The notes beneath the pieces are model-generated. The model worked only from the letters and a program-made list of their open reading frames with translations. It ran no database searches and was not told where the DNA came from. The position numbers and the translations under genes are program-made. From positions 1 through 48,507 of the forward strand of contig RBWT01000041.1 of assembly GCA_004010275.1 (NCBI GenBank): a stretch of DNA of 48,507 bases. Reading direction: 5' to 3'. Source of the stretch: Streptomyces huasconensis. Lineage in GTDB: Bacteria; Actinomycetota; Actinomycetes; Streptomycetales; Streptomycetaceae. Each line of letters starts with the position of its first letter. Position 1 is the first letter of the stretch. Positions 38,207 through 45,657 of this stretch are shown piece by piece.

Positions 38207-39117
38207 CGCACGTTACCTTCGTCCTCTTTCCAGAGGTCCATCTGCTCGACCTGGCCGGTCCGGCTCAGGTGTTCAGCGCGGCGGACGAACTCGGCCATCC
38301 GTACACGTTCAGTTATGTATCCGAGCAGGATCAGGTTCTCAGCGCCCAGGGCCTTGTGCTCACCGCTCAGCGGCACTGGCCTGACCTCTGTGCGGACGAT
38401 CTGGTGGTGATCCCGGGGTGGCGGGCACCCGTCTTGCGGGAGGCCGCCGTAAGTGCCGAAACCCTGGAGCGGCTGCGCGCGCATCACGCTTCGGGGGGCA
38501 CTGTCGCCAGTGTGTGCGTCGGAGCACAGGTCCTGGGCCAAGCCGGCCTTCTCGACGGCCGCCGCTGCACGACCCACCACCAGCTCCAAGACGAGTTCGC
38601 CGCCCGCCATCCCCGGGCCACCGTGGTACGCGACGTGCTGTTCACGTCTGACGAGAGAGTGGTGACAGCGGCTGGTATCGCCAGTGGCATCGACCTGGCT
38701 CTGCACTTTCTTGCCACCCGTCACGGTCCAGGGCTTGCAGCCAAGGCGGCCCGGGAGATGGTGGTCTACGCCCGCCGTAACGGCCATGAGCCCCAGGACA
38801 GCACTATGCTGCGCCATCGCAACCACCTGGACGACAACGTCCACCGGGTGCAGGACCTGATCGACACCCACTACGTAAAGCCGCTTCCCCTCGGCCGTCT
38901 CGCCGCCCATGCCGGCGTGAGCCCTCGAACCCTTACTCGTCAGTTCGCGGAGGCCACCGGTGGCATGACGCCGCTGCGCTACCAGCAGGCGCTTCGCATG
39001 GAACGGGCGGAACATCTCATCGGGCATGGCTCGACGATCGAGTCCGCTGCGCGCGAGGTCGGGTTCGAGGACGCGCGCATGCTCCGCCGACTTCGAACCC
39101 GGCCCTCCAGCCGATAA
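38203..39117 (+). CDS. GlxA-type regulator: DJ-1/PfpI domain plus AraC DNA-binding domain
   Basis: 304 residues. Residues 1-190 are a DJ-1/PfpI (class I glutamine amidotransferase-like) sensor: VTFVLFPEVHLLDLAGPAQV, DDLVVIPGWRAP and the nucleophile-elbow region TVASVCVGAQVLGQAGLLDG, followed by CTTHHQLQDEFAARHP. Residues about 215-304 are an AraC domain: LGRLAAHAGVSPRTLTRQFA, PLRYQQALRMERAEHLI and IESAAREVGFEDARMLRR. It is translationally coupled to the cysteine hydrolase. Proteins of this type activate nearby catabolic or transport genes; the oxygenase operon starting 161 bp downstream is a candidate target. Confidence 0.9.
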   Translation: MTHVTFVLFPEVHLLDLAGPAQVFSAADELGHPYTFSYVSEQDQVLSAQGLVLTAQRHWPDLCADDLVVIPGWRAPVLREAAVSAETLERLRAHHASGGTVASVCVGAQVLGQAGLLDGRRCTTHHQLQDEFAARHPRATVVRDVLFTSDERVVTAAGIASGIDLALHFLATRHGPGLAAKAAREMVVYARRNGHEPQDSTMLRHRNHLDDNVHRVQDLIDTHYVKPLPLGRLAAHAGVSPRTLTRQFAEATGGMTPLRYQQALRMERAEHLIGHGSTIESAAREVGFEDARMLRRLRTRPSSR

Positions 39118-39278
39118 GCGGCCGACGGGAAATCGAAAGGTAAATTCTGGCCAAAGAATAACGGATGGGAATTCGCGAGAAGTGACCTAAGCCACTTCAA
39201 GAGGAATTGTATTCGGGGTCGCTCGAATGACAGGCTCATTAAGCCAAAGCGGCTCCACAAGAACTCTGAGGTGTATTC
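39118..39278 (+). promoter_or_regulatory. Leader region of the oxygenase operon
   Basis: 161 bp between the regulator stop and the oxygenase start, clearly richer in A/T than the surroundings (for example GGTAAATTCTGGCC and AAGAATAACGG). It must contain the promoter of the three-gene operon. I see no single site that I can assign with confidence. A GAGG ribosome site lies about eight bases before the ATG at 39279. Confidence 0.45.
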
Positions 39279-40406
39279 ATGTCTACCGACATGTTGAATT
39301 CCGAATTCCTTACCATCCCTGGCTCGGCCCCGTTCCCGTCGAACACGTGGAAATCCGAAGTCATAGCATCCTTCGAGAAGAGGATGCTCGACCCTGAAAG
39401 CAAATTTCCCTGCATATTCGGTGTCGACGCAGTAGTACGCAAAACCCTGCGGTACGGCTTCATCGACGCAGGCGCCTACGCGGAGCAGCTGGCCGCTACC
39501 CTGCGCTCCTTCACCTCGATCTGTGAAGAGCTGGGGCGGCGGACATCGCTGGTCGTCTTCTTCGAATCGTGGAATGCTCCGGAAGAGACGCACGAGAGCT
39601 ACTATCAGGAGTTCTGGGAGCTTCTCGAAAGGACGGCCTCGTTCGACGAGGTGCCGTGGCCTTCCGAATACGCGGCGGACACGGAAGACTCCGGGTTCGA
39701 GTACTGCTTCAACGGGATTCCCATGTTCGTCGTGGTGAACACCCCCCTGCATACCGCACGGCGCAGCCGGCAGTTCGAGCGCGTCGCGATCACCTTCCAG
39801 CCCAGATTCGTATTCGACGACATCAAGGCGGGAACGAAACCTGGCGACAATGCGCGCAAGGTTATTCGAGGCCGGATCGATGAATACGACACCGCGCCAC
39901 TCACCGCGACCATCGGCAATTATGGCGATGAGACGAACAGCGAATGGCGTCAGTATTACCTGGACGATGGTCAGGACGTCATCTCGCAAGGAAAGTGCCC
40001 GGTCAGTTTCATGACGCGAAAGGAAACCAAGGTGACTGCGACGAAGATTTTCCAGGAGACCGAACTGGGGATCGCCGAGGCTGCAGCCAAGTTCCTCCCG
40101 ACTCAGGGTGGAATCGAATTGCAGCGTGACGCCCCCGGGAAGGTGCACTCCTGGCACAGTCATTCGGTCCACGAGACCCTGGTCGTCCTCTCGGGCGATA
40201 TGGTCGTCGAGTACGCCGCCCCGGGCGGGGGTCCGGAGACAGTGACCGAGGACAAGGCGACCGCGGGTACGCGGGTCGAACTACCGGCAGGCACGATCCA
40301 CCAATCCACGGCGGGCGACCAAGGCTGCGTCTACTTCATCATTCCCGAGGGCGGCAGGGCCGCTCACACGGTTTCGCACGGTGACTTTCTGGGCGAGTCG
40401 CGTTGA
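39279..40406 (+). CDS. YqcI/YcgG-family heme-dependent oxygenase (GntA-like) fused to a cupin
   Basis: 375 residues, intact. Residues 1-235 match the YqcI/YcgG family: SKFPCIFGVDAVVRKTLRYG, then RRTSLVVFFESWNAPEETHE, YYQEFWELLERTASFDEVPW, FNGIPMFVVVNTPLHTARRS and FERVAITFQPRFVFDDIK. The characterised member GntA, of guanitoxin biosynthesis, is a heme-dependent N-hydroxylase. Residues about 270-375 form a cupin with a perfect motif 1, HSHSVHETLVVLSG (His293, His295, Glu299), and LPAGTIHQSTAG as motif 2. A fusion with a cupin is unusual for this family as far as I know. Likely role: N-oxygenation of an amino acid or derived metabolite (inference). First gene of an overlapping operon with the exporter and ATP-grasp ligase. 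Confidence 0.85.
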   Translation: MSTDMLNSEFLTIPGSAPFPSNTWKSEVIASFEKRMLDPESKFPCIFGVDAVVRKTLRYGFIDAGAYAEQLAATLRSFTSICEELGRRTSLVVFFESWNAPEETHESYYQEFWELLERTASFDEVPWPSEYAADTEDSGFEYCFNGIPMFVVVNTPLHTARRSRQFERVAITFQPRFVFDDIKAGTKPGDNARKVIRGRIDEYDTAPLTATIGNYGDETNSEWRQYYLDDGQDVISQGKCPVSFMTRKETKVTATKIFQETELGIAEAAAKFLPTQGGIELQRDAPGKVHSWHSHSVHETLVVLSGDMVVEYAAPGGGPETVTEDKATAGTRVELPAGTIHQSTAGDQGCVYFIIPEGGRAAHTVSHGDFLGESR

Positions 40407-41635
40407 GTCTTCGCATGCAAGATCTGCGAAAGTTCCCTCCGCAGATCTGGATCGTTTCGGTTGCCACTCTGATCAATCGGTGCGTGGGTTTCCTGGGGCT
40501 ATTCGCCGCGGTCTTCTTCCAGGGAATGAAAGCGACGTCCAGTACGGTCGCGTTCGCGCTCCTGGCCGTCGGCGCGGCAGGAATTCTCGGGTCGATCGTC
40601 GGCGGCAGGGCAGCGGAAAAGTTCGGTAGCTTCCCCGTTCTCGTCACGGGATCCTTCGTCAACGTCCCGCTACTGTTCGCCCTCTCCTTCCTGACGGACA
40701 GCCCGTACGCTTCCATTGCGGTAGCCGCCGTGAGTGTTGCGATTTCACAGTCCTTCATCGGACCTTCGGCCGCGCTGGTCTCGTCCTCGGAGTACGAAGG
40801 TCCCACGGTGACCGCCTTCGCCTTCTACCGGATATTCCTTAACGTGGGCATGGTCGCGGCTCCGGCCGTGGCCGCAGTCGTGGGATTCTCGCAGTTCCCG
40901 TTGCTCTTCAGTATGTCCGCGGTCGGATCACTCATAGCCGGCGTGCTTCTCGTCGCGGGGCAGAAGTGGATCCGTCCACGGGCGACGATCAGCGCGCCGA
41001 AGGAATCCGCCGGAGATACCGAGGAAGTTCGCGTTGAGGACCCGGCCGCCGCTCGGCGCAGGACGATCCGGATCTGGTCCGTCATCGTCGCCTTCGGTGT
41101 CACGATCGCTGTGTACGCGCAGCACCAGAGCGGTATCCCGCTCTCGCTCGACCGGCTCAGCGGGGGCGACCGTCTCTACGCCCTTCTCCTCCTCATCAAC
41201 CCCATCGTGATCATCGTCGCCGAGCTTCCGCTCAGTACCTTGACGGCGAAGTTCAATTGGGGAAGGGCGTTCGCAGTCGGTTCTCTCCTGACGTGTCTCG
41301 GGCTTGCGGTCTCCGGTCTTGCCTCGGGGTGGGCCGTCGTGATCATCGGCTTCGTGTTCTTCTCTCTCGGCGAGGCCATTTTCGCTCCGCTCGGCAATTC
41401 CTCGGTGGCGGAACTCGCCGGGCCCGCCGAAAACGCGCGGTACCAGGGGTATCTCTCCGCCGCCCAGTCCACCGGCATCGCCCTCGGACCTGCCGTAGGA
41501 GCGTGGGGAGTCCTGCATGACCGGGCCGTCTTCTGGATCGCGATCGCCGTGGTCGGCCTCGCGCTCGCTGCCCTTCTCGTGGCAACTGGCAAGGAAAGGG
41601 TGGTGACTCGTGAGCGAGTCGAAGCAGCTGTCTAA
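40403..41635 (+). CDS. MFS exporter of the oxygenase/ligase operon
   Basis: About 410 residues, intact, with 12 probable helices. IWIVSVATLINRCVGFLGLF is helix 1, GILGSIVGGRAAEKFGSFPV holds the motif A region (G...GRAAEKFG), and the central loop is charged (SAPKESAGDTEEVRVEDPAA). The second half has NPIVIIVAELPLSTLTAKF and GFVFFSLGEAIFAPLGN. The TTG at 40403 overlaps the oxygenase stop by four bases; an ATG at 40415 is an alternative start with a poorer ribosome site. It probably exports the operon's product and may give self-resistance (inference). It overlaps the ligase gene by 26 bp. Confidence 0.88.
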   Translation: MSLRMQDLRKFPPQIWIVSVATLINRCVGFLGLFAAVFFQGMKATSSTVAFALLAVGAAGILGSIVGGRAAEKFGSFPVLVTGSFVNVPLLFALSFLTDSPYASIAVAAVSVAISQSFIGPSAALVSSSEYEGPTVTAFAFYRIFLNVGMVAAPAVAAVVGFSQFPLLFSMSAVGSLIAGVLLVAGQKWIRPRATISAPKESAGDTEEVRVEDPAAARRRTIRIWSVIVAFGVTIAVYAQHQSGIPLSLDRLSGGDRLYALLLLINPIVIIVAELPLSTLTAKFNWGRAFAVGSLLTCLGLAVSGLASGWAVVIIGFVFFSLGEAIFAPLGNSSVAELAGPAENARYQGYLSAAQSTGIALGPAVGAWGVLHDRAVFWIAIAVVGLALAALLVATGKERVVTRERVEAAV

Positions 41636-42885
41636 GGTCCTTATCGTGGATCCCGTGAGCTCCGGACCCTCTACGCGCCGATCCTGGCCGAGGCGGCGTA
41701 CCGGTCATCCTCGTGGACACCGGGCGCGCGCTGGCTGCCGGGCTGCGCAGCGGAAGCACGCCCGGTGCTCTCGACTTCGAGCGCGACTTCGGGGGTGACC
41801 GGGATCGCCTGCTGTCGCACTGCGTCTCGCAGGACGTCGCGTACGTGATCGCCGGTACCGAGTCGGGCATCGAGCTGGTCGAGTACCTGCGGGAATCCAT
41901 CCCGCAGTGCCCGGCGAACAGTGAGGGCGAGTCCCAGAAGCGCTGGGACAAGGAGTTCATGTTCTCCGCCCTGAAGGAGAACGGCGTCCCCTGTCTGCAG
42001 ACGGAGGCGATTCCGCCGGGAACCGACCTCTCCGAGGAGCTCATCTCCCGGTACGGCGCGTCCCTGCCCGCGGTCGTCAAGCCCTCCACGGGGGCCGGAT
42101 CGGTGGGCGTCCGGATGGTGAAGGACACCGCCGAGCTGCGCGAGGCGGTCCACAGCATCCTCAGCGCACCCGGATTCTTCGGTGACCGTCCCAGCGCCCT
42201 GGTGCAGGAGCTCTTCCGCGCTCCGCAGATCGAGTATGTGGTCGATACGTTCTCGCACGACGGGGTCCACGAGATCCTCGGCCTGAGCCGCTACGACAAG
42301 CGCCTCTCCCCGCAAGGCGACTTCATCTACGAGCGGATCCAGTGGATCTCCCCCGATAGCCCGCTGGCCGGTGAGATCACGCGGTACGCCGAGGACGTTC
42401 TGCGCGCCCTCGGGGTGAACGTCGGGCCCTCGCACATGGAGATCATGTACAACGCGCACACCGGTCCGCGCCTGATCGACTTCGGCGCACGCGCCCACGG
42501 CGCTGGACATCCCCTCAAAACGTTCAAACTGACGGGCGTCTCCCAGATCCACAGGGAGTGCGAGTACATCGCGCACGAGTTGAGGAACACGCCCCTCTCC
42601 ACGGAGGGGGGCAGCTATTCCCTGCCCCGTGACGGCGCGATCATCTTCTTCAGCCTGGACGAGGCGACCCGATGCGTCACCCAGCCGGACGAGGACGCGC
42701 TGAAGCAACTGCCGGGTGTTCACGAGGTGATGGTCAACGCCCACGCGGGCAAGGAGTACCCGGCGACCCGGTCCCTGCTCCATTCCCTGGACCTCGGTCT
42801 GGTCTTCCTCTCCGCACGAGACGAGAAGCAACTCGACGAGTACGGCGAGGCCGTTCGCGACAAGTTCTCCTCGTACTTCGCATAG
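41610..42885 (+). CDS. ATP-grasp ligase (amino-acid/dipeptide ligase type), two close frameshifts
   Basis: About 425 residues. The GTG at 41610 follows GGAAAGGG and opens SESKQLSKVLIVDPVSSG, then two single-base shifts near 41660 and 41700 separate LYAPILAEAA and VPVILVDTGRALAAGLRSGS from the rest. The remainder is open: RWDKEFMFSALKENGVPCLQ, PAVVKPSTGAGSVGVRMVK (ATP-binding loop), ALVQELFRAPQIEYVVDTFS, LGVNVGPSHMEIMYNAHTGP (metal-binding E and H) and RLIDFGARAHGAGHPL. Members form amide bonds from a carboxylate and an amine with ATP, for example BacD-like dipeptide ligases. It likely couples the N-oxygenated amino acid to a partner (inference). The shifts may be assembly errors. Confidence 0.82.
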
Positions 42886-42913
42886 GTCGGGTTTGAACTC
42901 ACTCGGCGCACAA

Positions 42914-42945
42914 GGAAGGGGTGCCCTCAGAGGGGCGCCCCTTCC
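42914..42945 (+). terminator. Terminator of the oxygenase-exporter-ligase operon
   Basis: GGAAGGGGTGCCC (42914-42926) and GGGCGCCCCTTCC (42933-42945) form a 13-bp stem with one G-T wobble position and a 6-base loop. It lies 28 bp after the ligase stop and closes the operon before fprA. Confidence 0.8.
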
Positions 42946-43157
42946 GCTCGCCTCATGTCCCCACTGGCAGCATCCGGTTGGCCGCAGCGAACAACTAGCG
43001 CGGCATGTCTGGGGTTCAGGCCGCCCGGGGCGATCGGCGCATCGGATCTGTACGTTGCCGATCAAGTGATGAATTTACCGGTTCTCGAACCGGGCTCCGG
43101 TACGGGGCAGTTGTCGCCCACGACGCACCTCGCACGTCCTTCGAAAGGAACCTGAAC

Positions 43158-44522
43158 ATGCGCCGCCCCCTGAGGGTCGCCATTGTCGGAGCCGGCCCCG
43201 CCGGCATCTACGCCGCCGACGCGCTGCTCAAGTCCGAGGCGGCCGCCGAACCGGGCGTGTCCATCGACCTCTTCGAGCGCATGCCCGCGCCCTTCGGCCT
43301 GATCCGCTACGGCGTCGCCCCCGACCACCCGCGTATCAAAGGCATCGTCACCGCGCTGCACCAGGTGCTCGACAAGCCCCAGATCCGGTTCTTCGGCAAC
43401 GTCGACTACCCGCGCGACATCAGCCTGGACGACCTGCGCACCTTCTACGACGCGGTGATCTTCTCCACCGGTGCCACCGCTGACCGGGCCCTCGACATCC
43501 CGGGCATCGACCTCGACGGTTCGTACGGCGCTGCGGACTTCGTGTCCTGGTACGACGGCCACCCGGACGTCCCGCGCACCTGGCCCCTGGAGGCGGAGAA
43601 GGTCGCCGTGCTCGGCGTCGGCAACGTCGCACTCGACGTCGCCCGCGTCTTGGCCAAGACGGCCGACGAACTGCTGCCGACCGAGATTCCGGCCAACGTG
43701 TACGAGGGCCTGACGGCCAACAAGGCGCTGGAGGTACACGTCTTCGGGCGCCGCGGTCCGGCCCAGGCGAAGTTCAGCCCGATGGAGCTGCGCGAGCTTG
43801 ACCACTCGCCGAACATCGAGGTCATCATCAATCCCGAGGACATCGACTACGACGAGGGATCGATCGCCACCCGGCGCGGCAACAAGCAGGCCGACATGGT
43901 AGCCAAGACCCTGGAGAACTGGGCCATCCGCGACACGGGCGACCGCCCGCACAAGCTCTTCCTCCACTTCTTCGAGTCCCCGACCGAGATCCTCGGCGAG
44001 GACGGCCGGGTGGTCGGACTGCGCACCGAGCGCACGCAGCTGGATGGCACCGGCAACGTCAAGGGCACCGGCACGTACACCGACTGGGACGTCACCGGCG
44101 TCTACCGCGCGGTGGGCTATCTCTCCGACGAACTGCCCAAGCTGCCCTGGGACATCGCCACGGGCACCGTCCCCGACGAGGGCGGCCGGGTCGTCCAGGA
44201 GAACGGCGAGCACCTGCCCTCCACGTACGTCACCGGCTGGATCCGGCGCGGTCCCGTGGGCCTGATCGGGCACACCAAGGGCGACGCGAACGAGACCGTC
44301 GCCAACCTGCTCGCGGACCACGCCGCGGACCGGCTGCACACCCCCGAGTCGCCCGCACCGGAGGCCGTCGGGGCGTTCCTTGCCGAGCGCTCCGTCCGGT
44401 ACACCACCTGGGAGGGCTGGTACCGGCTCGACGCCGCCGAGAAGGCGCTCGGTGAGCCGCAGGGCCGCGCGCTCGTCAAGATCGTCGAGCGCGAGGACAT
44501 GCTCGACGCCAGCGGGGCCTGA
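43158..44522 (+). CDS. fprA: Ferredoxin-NADP reductase, FprA type
   Basis: 454 residues, intact, cytosolic flavoprotein of the adrenodoxin-reductase type. The FAD site is VAIVGAGPAGIYAADALL; PAPFGLIRYGVAPDHPRIKG is the typical second block. NADP is bound by VAVLGVGNVALDVARVLA, and the C-terminal FAD contact is TGWIRRGPVGLIGHTKGDA. It transfers electrons between NADPH and ferredoxin. The ATG at 43158 follows AAAGGAA by eight bases. It lies inside the transposon, after the operon terminator, so it has its own promoter in 42946-43157. It may supply electrons to the heme oxygenase (inference) or be an unrelated passenger. Confidence 0.92.
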   Translation: MRRPLRVAIVGAGPAGIYAADALLKSEAAAEPGVSIDLFERMPAPFGLIRYGVAPDHPRIKGIVTALHQVLDKPQIRFFGNVDYPRDISLDDLRTFYDAVIFSTGATADRALDIPGIDLDGSYGAADFVSWYDGHPDVPRTWPLEAEKVAVLGVGNVALDVARVLAKTADELLPTEIPANVYEGLTANKALEVHVFGRRGPAQAKFSPMELRELDHSPNIEVIINPEDIDYDEGSIATRRGNKQADMVAKTLENWAIRDTGDRPHKLFLHFFESPTEILGEDGRVVGLRTERTQLDGTGNVKGTGTYTDWDVTGVYRAVGYLSDELPKLPWDIATGTVPDEGGRVVQENGEHLPSTYVTGWIRRGPVGLIGHTKGDANETVANLLADHAADRLHTPESPAPEAVGAFLAERSVRYTTWEGWYRLDAAEKALGEPQGRALVKIVEREDMLDASGA

Positions 44523-44574
44523 GCGTCCGTCGCTCGATGATGGAGGTGCGGGTGGTCGAGGTGGGGTTGATGAC

Positions 44575-44706
44575 CATCCCCTCGTAGCGTGGAGCCCGTG
44601 ATTGCTGGGGAAGTTGGGGTTCATAGGGTCCAAGAAGAAGCCGCCGTACGGCGCCGAGTTCCGTGAGGGCGCGGTGCGGATCGTGGTCGAGGCGGGGAGG
44701 CCGGCC
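44575..44706 (+). mobile_element. IS3-type orfA fragment
   Basis: The plus strand reads KKKPPYGAEFREGAVRIVVE then AGRPAV, the start of an IS3-family OrfA HTH protein, cut after about 25 residues. The cut coincides with the loss of the tnsB coding sequence on the other strand, so this scrap marks the deletion junction. Confidence 0.6.
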
Positions 44707-44771
44707 GTGAACTGCTCACCGTCGAAGGCGATCGGCAACCCCGTCCGTAGCGCCGTGGTCCACTCGTTCAT
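44707..44771 (-). pseudogene. Truncated start of a probable tnsB-like transposase
   Basis: An ATG at 44771 overlaps the tnsA stop by four bases (ATGA). The minus-strand frame reads MNEWTTALRTGLPIAFDGEQ and FTA, then passes into IS3-derived sequence and loses sense. In Tn7-like elements tnsB directly follows tnsA, and the IAFDGE(Q)F.. pattern resembles the beta-strand at the N-terminus of Mu/TnsB-type transposases. Only about 22 codons remain. The identity rests mainly on position and coupling. Confidence 0.55.
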
Positions 44772-45523
44772 CTACGCCTCCGCAGGATGCACTCGCCTGA
44801 GAGCGGGCCGACTGCGAGGTCCGTGGTCAACTTCCCTGCCCACAGCAGCGCCATCAGGGCCGGGCGGGCTTCTTCGGGCTTGCGGTCTCCGGCGAGCCGC
44901 CTCTCCGCGAGGGCCATCTCTTGTCCGTCGACGACGCCCTGCCAAGCCCGCTCAACGTCGGCCGCAGGGACCACCCCGGGGTGCCGGTACGCGGCCAGGA
45001 ATCGGATGTTCTCCAGCAGGACCGCGTCGGCTCCCGACCAGATCTCGTACTCCCAACCATGCCGCTCGATCAGCTCCCCCGGCCACGCCAACGCCTGCGC
45101 AATCTTGGGGTCCTGAAGGCGCGAGGCCGGCTTGACGTTGACTACGCGCACCGTCCCGGACCTCATCACCAAGAGGAAGTCCGGAACGTGGGTGCGTACG
45201 GTGCCGTCGATCCGCGCCATCATGCGAAATGGCTGGGCGAAGATGTCGCACACCTGCGGATCGAAATCGGCGAGCAGCAGACGTGCCAGCTCGAGACGGC
45301 TCTCGTGGACGACTTGGCCGCCCGTAGTCGCCGATGCGTAGTCGCCCGAGTGGTGCAACATCCCGTGCACAGAACGAACCCGCCGCCACGGAGCCGACTC
45401 GTCGAAGTCCCCCAACCGCAGGACGCGGAACGGGACTTCACGAGTCGACTGGTCCGCGTACCGAATCGAAGCCGTTGGCACCTGCCGCTTCGTACGGGGC
45501 TTCCGCGGGCGCTCTGTCGTCAT
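44768..45523 (-). CDS. tnsA: TnsA-like transposase endonuclease subunit
   Basis: 251 residues, intact. The restriction-enzyme-like core is readable: VVHESRLELARLLLADFDPQ (Glu74, Glu78), DGTVRTHVPDFLLVMRSGTV (Asp115) and RVVNVKPASRL (Lys131). The E-D-K spacing is close to that of Tn7 TnsA (Glu63, Asp114, Lys132). In Tn7, TnsA cuts the 5' ends of the element and works with TnsB, giving cut-and-paste transposition. I chose the ATG at 45523. The gene starts 129 bp inside the right end and reads inward, as tnsA does in Tn7. Its C-terminus overlaps the tnsB scrap. Confidence 0.88.
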   Translation of the reverse strand: MTTERPRKPRTKRQVPTASIRYADQSTREVPFRVLRLGDFDESAPWRRVRSVHGMLHHSGDYASATTGGQVVHESRLELARLLLADFDPQVCDIFAQPFRMMARIDGTVRTHVPDFLLVMRSGTVRVVNVKPASRLQDPKIAQALAWPGELIERHGWEYEIWSGADAVLLENIRFLAAYRHPGVVPAADVERAWQGVVDGQEMALAERRLAGDRKPEEARPALMALLWAGKLTTDLAVGPLSGECILRRRR

Positions 45524-45539
45524 ACTGAAACGGTGTGGC

Positions 45540-45652
45540 GGCGCGGCGCCGCACATACCAGAAGATCACTAATAGGCGACAACTGACAGTAACCGAGCGT
45601 TACCACTGCTCATGATCACGCGGAAATGCTCGCGTAATTAGCGGAACCTAGA
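45540..45652. repeat. Right end of the Tn7-like element: terminal inverted repeat and sub-terminal repeats
   Basis: Read inward on the minus strand it begins TCTAGGTTCCGCTAATTACG. Motifs ending in GAGCA lie at 45627-45638 (ATTACGCGAGCA) and 45607-45627 (ATTTCCGCGTGATCATGAG, then CA). Both have counterparts at the left end in inverted orientation. A TACTGTCAGTTGTCGCC stretch follows. Candidate TnsB-binding sites; the tnsA promoter must also lie here. Confidence 0.75.
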
Positions 45653-45657
45653 GTAGC
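45653..45657. repeat. Target-site duplication, right (GTAGC)
   Basis: Second copy of the 5-bp GTAGC found at 37010-37014; together they frame the transposon. Confidence 0.85.

Larger units (their letters stand above)
37015..45652. mobile_element. Tn7-like (TnsA-bearing) transposon, 8638 bp, inserted in an ISL3 transposase gene
   Basis: The boundaries are set by the split ISL3 gene: joining 37014 to 45658 (one GTAGC kept) restores WEEIVPLGYKGNYQRVRAYL in frame. The left end is TGTAGGGAGCGCC; the right end, read inward on the minus strand, is TCTAGGTTCCGCT. Over about 25 bases the two ends agree at about 18 positions. Both ends then carry related GAGCA-ending repeats. Inside are a cysteine hydrolase, a GlxA-like regulator, a YcgG-oxygenase/cupin fusion, an MFS exporter, an ATP-grasp ligase, FprA, an IS3 scrap, a truncated tnsB start and tnsA. 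Only tnsA is complete, so the element is now non-autonomous unless helped in trans. Confidence 0.85.

Noticed and set aside
43062..44771. 569-residue minus-strand frame opposite fprA
   Set aside because: Only its first ~22 residues (tnsB-like, next to tnsA) look real; the rest is antisense to fprA.
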